The notes under the pieces are model-generated. The model was given only the letters and a program-made list of their open reading frames with translations, was not told where the DNA came from and made no database searches. Positions 59,201 through 64,000 of a DNA stretch of 64,000 bases are shown here, one piece after another. Position numbers and translations under genes: made by a program. Numbering within the stretch: the stretch's first letter is position 1; each line of letters begins with the position of its first letter. Source of the stretch: Climacteris rufus (Eukaryota > Chordata > Aves > Passeriformes > Climacteridae). The DNA lies in contig VZRZ01008742.1 in the NCBI GenBank assembly GCA_013398175.1, forward strand, positions 71,448 through 135,447, in the 5' to 3' direction.

Positions 59201-61059
59201 GGAAAAAAAATCTTGAAGGAGTAAGCTGCTTTCCTCATCATGTCTTACCTTCAAGGGAAGGAATGTAATCTAATTGTAAAACATGTTTTTTAAAAAAATA
59301 TTTTACAATGTCACCATACATGTTAAAAACACACTTTCAAATTGATAATGTTTAAAGGTTCATGCACACAAGTATGTTACCTGAGTGATATATTTCCTAT
59401 ACTGAATGGTTTTTTAATGTAAATTGCTCGGTAATTACATTTCAAAACTGCATTGATTTCTTATATGTCAATACTTATTAGAGATTAAATGTCCAATTCC
59501 TGTCAGGTAGGTGAGCATCTAAAGTTGGAGCTCTTCTGAGAGATTGTTTTTTCAGTAAGGCTTATTTTAGGACACTTTCTACTTCTTTTAAAATGCTCTT
59601 TTTATCCTCTCTCTCCCTTTGGCTAGTGGGTCTTTTTCACTCCTCCACAGTGTTTTTTAGAAATGATTCAGTGAAGCAGCACTGGCCCCCTTGTACAAAA
59701 TTCCCAGTGTACGTTAAGAATTTATCTTACTTCTGTTATGTGTTATAATTACAAGTTCCAATCAAAGTACATCTTTTGAGTTACAAGTTTGTGTCATTGC
59801 CTTAGTAGAAATGCAAATGTTATGTATTTAACATGCAAATGAAGTGAAATAAATATAATGCATGAAGTCTGTATTCCATCTCAGAAGTAATTGTAATGTG
59901 TAATAAGGGTTCAGCAGCCAGGTTTGACAAGAGAGGAGGCACAACAATTTTTATTTACTGCAAGAGCACTCATCTCTGTCTGACCTCTTCTGGTTCTGGT
60001 GACATTTAATGTAAATTTGGCACTCTGATTTCTATATATGTGATGGCAGGCATAGCTGTATTACTTTTGCTTAATTTCACTGGCTTAGCCACAATCATTT
60101 TTACAACTTGATGCTTCTGCATATAGTAGTGAATGTCTGTGTTTATGAACTACAGAATGGTTATAAGTCAGAACAAATGTGTACTGTCTAGCAGATGATG
60201 CTTTGTGAAAGTGCTAGAAATAGGATAGCACCAAAATAATTCTTTATTTGGTGTATGTCTGAGCTTCTGACACATTAGAAGTTAGCTAAGGCTTGAACTG
60301 GGATGACTATGCTCAAAATGCACCAAAGGAGTTGTCCTCCAGGACTGGCTACTGAAACTCACTTGGACTGCTGGCCTCCAAAGGACACTGTTACAGTGGT
60401 TTCTGTAATTTGCCTGTGCTTTCTGGAAAACAGATTTTCCTTGTTGTCATTTTATACCTGATGTGAGCAACTTTATTGCTGAATTATTGTCTCTTATTTA
60501 CCTTCATAAAGAGTTTTTTAAATTATTTTTACAGAATTTTGTCATCACGTTCTTTACCTTCTTTTTCTTTTTATTATTTTTTTCTAAATTTCAGAGTCCA
60601 CATTTGTTTTGCATGATAAAGTATTCCAGCCTTCTCATCATTCTTTTAAGATTCCTGTATTAAAAGATGGGATGAGCATAAATTCACACATTATTTAAAA
60701 GGCAAAATTACCTTGAATGCATACCAGTATGATTATATTAATTTGATGCAACCTCTGCAATCTCCATGACTTGTGATGTAGTACAGCTGAGCTTATTAAT
60801 TACTGTTTAGTTAAATATTGCAGGGATCCTTTTGTAAGCAAATGAAATAAAGCATTGCCACTGTACCTGTACAGAGGTTTCCTCAAGATTTCATTTGTAA
60901 ATGAACCTAGGAACTGCACTACTCGCTTGGGATTTTTGGCAGATATAGTCTGTCCTTTATTGTAAATTTAAGTCCTAATCAGTCTGAAAACTAAGAGAAA
61001 ATAATCTTAAACTCTAATCAGATATACTTTAATTTTGTTTTAAATGTTTGTTGGTGGGA

Positions 61060-61118
61060 TTTTTTTTTGTTGTTTGTTGGTTTGGGTTTTGTTTTGTTGT
61101 TTTTGTTTGTTTGTTTGC
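61060..61118. repeat. (TTTG)n/(T)n low-complexity tract
   Basis: About 59 bases of T and G only, with GTTTG and TTTTGTTTTG units. Confidence 0.85.
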
Positions 61119-62490
61119 TTAATTTCAGTGCAACTCTATTTCAGCCTTGCTCTGTTAGAAACCCCTTTCAGGACAAGTGATAGGCTGTGGACCACATCAC
61201 TACCTCTGCCATCTTAGTTGAAAAGGTTCTGGTACCTAATCAAAGCAAAGTTTCACTGTCTGAAATCAGTGAGTATGTGGATATATATCTGGTTTTGGTA
61301 CCTGATACATTTTAAAATAAATCACCAAGAGTAGGGAGAAGAAATAGGTCATAAAAATTGAGAAAATTATACTTATGTAATAAAGACTGTGAAATCTAAG
61401 TTATATGTGTTACAAATATATGGAACAACAACAACAACAAAAAGAATAGCTGAAATTCATATATCTGAAAGACAGTCAGACTAAAGGGAATGGTCATTTT
61501 ATAATGGTCTGAGCAATAAAAGGCTTATTGTGTATATTTATTTGTTAGGAGTAAACTCTTAAAAGCAATCTGCCATTTCACAGGAGGCTAGTGGAACTGT
61601 TTCATTATTGCGGTAATGTAATTAGAAATCTCATAAGCAATCAAGCAGCCAAATTTTGTACCAGCTGTAAGCAGCTAAAACAAAAAGTGACAAGTGGACC
61701 AGCAAGTAATGAATTACAATAACCCAGATGAGAAATAAAAGACAAACATATGAGTGTCTTGGCATCCCCAGGAGAAGCAAGGTCTATAGGCTGGAAATGA
61801 TCCTGAGACAGTAATAAAATGACTTTGTAACATGGTTAATATAGACCAAAAATCACATCTTGGAATAAAACCTAATTTTTGGTGAAAGGTAAGACTTTTG
61901 GGGAGTATATGGGTGTCAGAGACAAAAATCTACAACCTGGAAATGAAGTATATCATCTCCATAGTTTGGAAACTGATGAGTAGAGTTTTTTGCTTCTCCC
62001 TACATGTAAGGTAAGAAAGTGGAATGATAGCCAAACCTCTGTAGGACGGTCCTGTTTGCAGAATGTGGAGTTACAGATTCAGGGCCCCTAACCTCAGCCT
62101 TATGGAATGTAGGCTGGATTGCAGTGTGTAGCTTTGATGGAAGCAGATACCTACTTTGGGATGATTGAAACTAAATGAGACAAAGCCCACCCAGAGAATC
62201 TTAGGAAGCAAGTAATAAATTTGTGTATTGCTTCAGCTTACCAGAAGGTGAAGCTAATCAGTCCAACAACAAAATAAAAGTAAATTAGTTGCATATGAGA
62301 GCAAAAGAATAGTAATTACTGAAAACACAATTTCTTTAAAATCTCTCTTTTGTACCTGAAATTGGTCCTGCAGGGCAATTATGACAGACTGTCCCAAATA
62401 CAGGTAGATGAGTACCCCTATATGATTATTATTTAAATTAAAGTAGCTGTCAACAGCCACTCTTGGCAAACATATTTAGGAAATTTCCAT

Positions 62491-62533
62491 TTTCCATTGA
62501 CTTCATAGGTCAAGTCCTGACCTTCCTGTGGGA
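62491..62533. repeat. Short remnant of an ancient amniote repeat
   Basis: TTTCCATTGACTTCATAGGT, then CAAGTCCTGACCTTCC. CCATTGACTTCA plus TCCTGACC match the core and end of the old repeat family seen at 32.1, 37.4 and 52.9 kb. Confidence 0.35.
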
Positions 62534-63930
62534 AAAAAAAAATTATTCAGACATACAAAGCTTGAATTATATTAGTGTTTCAGTTTTCAAAGGAATTCAG
62601 GATACTAAAAGAGCAAATTCATCAAACTGCAAGCCCTGAAAATGCAAAAGCACCCTGTTTCTGAACATTTTTGAGCATATCTCTCAAGCCGTTACAATGC
62701 AGATAAAGGGCCTGGTATGAGATGTGCAACAATAACTCTGCATTACTTGATTTTCCTGAATGTCTGAAAAGTATGTGTGGTTTTCTCTATACATTCATGT
62801 GCATGTGTCTGCAGTGCTTGATCTAACAAACTGTAAATGTTTTTGTGGTATCTATATGACTTACACTATTGAAAACATTAATGGATAAAGAAAAATGCAC
62901 TAAATGTAGCAGCTGCTTTGTTGATTTGTTGATACAGATCATACGTTATAAGGAATGGCATCTGTAATAGAGAAAAACAAAAATTCGAAGACATATAGAC
63001 TAGGAAGTGGGAGACCAATAAAAATGACACAAAAAGTGCCCTGGGCAACATGAAGCTCAGGAAGTACTAAATACTTAATCAAGCTTTAATGTATATGTCC
63101 TCTGATTCAGCCTTCCAATGTTGCTCCTTTGGCTTAAGCTCAAATTTCTTTTTTTTTTTTTCCTCATTGTAGCACATGTTGGTTTGGAACTGGTAGGCTT
63201 TTAAAAGAGCCTTCATTTGCTTCATTAGGGTATAATCTTAGTCTCAAGGAGATAAATATTGTGGTGAGTTGTTAAGAATAAGTGTCATTTGGAAGGGATA
63301 AAAATGTTACAGGGAGGACATTTTCAAGAATGGAAATGATTCTGCACGACATCACTTTGACATCCTCTAGCAAGAGAAGGAACAACAGTGCTGGATGACA
63401 TTCAAAAGCAAGAAAACCACATCTTAAAAAGCCAGGCGTTTTAGATGGGAAACTTCTTCCTGTTGTGAAAGTGCTGGGCTTCTTCTTTGACTTCAGTCTT
63501 GTCACCCTCTCTTATAGAGGTGTGAAATAACATAAATAGATTTTCTATTGCTGCATAGTCACAAAGGTTAGTTTTAGTCTTCCATTTAATTCACAGTGAC
63601 TGAAATTCATTCTTTTAGAGACAGGAAGCACAGACTTGCATTGCTTAAAACCTTGATATGAGGGTGATTTGCTCTCAGGCTGCTGATCAAAGGGAGATGT
63701 TCACATGTTGTTAATACATAACGACAGAGTTCTTAATGATGTATATTTTCTATGGTTGAGTCAGGATTTCTTCCACAAATCCAAATCTCAGCATGCACTC
63801 TTTTCTTCAAATTCTGTCTTCCAGTAGTCCCAACAGGATGAATATGTTAATCTAAACCTCGAAATATTTTTAGTCTTGAAAATGTCTAACCTATATACCA
63901 TGTGTTTTATTTGTATTAAAGTGAATATGA

Positions 63931-64000
63931 TAATATATGTATGTGTATGTGTATATCTATCTATATCTATATCTATATCTATCTATATCTATATCTATAT
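63931..64000. repeat. (CTATAT)n/(CTAT)n microsatellite reaching the window end
   Basis: TATATGTATGTGTATGTG grades into CTAT and CTATAT units that continue to the last base, so the array is cut by the window edge and its full length is not visible. Confidence 0.95.

Larger units (their letters stand above)
54727..63930. other. AT-rich non-coding DNA, no gene seen
   Basis: No gene, RNA or mobile element recognised apart from the short items listed separately: the AGAAAGCAC triplication near 56209-56236, the T/G tract at 61060-61118 and the remnant at 62491-62533. A minus-strand open frame of 124 codons (58401-58775) has no motif that I know. Confidence 0.5.

Overview
The window reads as non-coding DNA from a bird genome. 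The base composition is AT-rich. I find no multi-exon gene with recognisable protein domains, no operon-like structure, no tRNA or rRNA and no CRISPR array. The avian call rests on two CR1 LINE insertions whose 3' ends carry the CR1-type 3' UTR and tail built from TGATTCT units (ends near 9377 and 18010). It also rests on an LTR at 14074-14665 that I recognise as a common avian ERV-L-type LTR. I cannot name the species or the chromosome.

The only substantial coding-type content is a nest of retroelements at 5.5-9.4 kb. A heavily decayed LINE reverse-transcriptase fragment (about 5490-6070) lies about 490 bp upstream of a younger, 5'-truncated CR1 (about 6562-9377). That CR1 keeps the C-terminal half of its endonuclease (GDFN and SDH motifs), most of its reverse transcriptase (including FADD), the C-terminal region and the 3' UTR. 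It is dead: five in-frame stops, two opposing 1-bp homopolymer shifts and a 12-bp in-frame loss in RT motif A. A 304-bp solo LTR (7355-7658) is inserted inside its ORF2 and flanked by a perfect 6-bp target duplication, GATGAG. The LTR brings a TATA box, a polyadenylation signal and an ATG that is in frame with a 335-codon RT open frame.

Elsewhere there is a short CR1 3' end (17882-18010, plus strand) and an ancient turtle-type CR1 3' end on the minus strand (about 36680-36945). A probable further LTR lies at about 53985-54600. Several worn copies of an old amniote repeat occur at 32.1, 37.4, 37.8, 46.8, 52.85, 53.0 and 62.5 kb, the best being a 34-bp-arm imperfect palindrome at 52986-53071. 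Simple repeats include a long polypyrimidine tract interrupted by a 40-base assembly gap (28080-28119) and a tetra/hexanucleotide array that runs off the right edge.

A few open frames could be unrecognised exons or old retrocopies: 28769-29039, which has a splice-acceptor-like start, and 45360-45728. Neither matches a family I know. I found no convincing new biological system. The most informative structure is the nested LTR-in-CR1 with its promoter and start codon feeding an RT frame.
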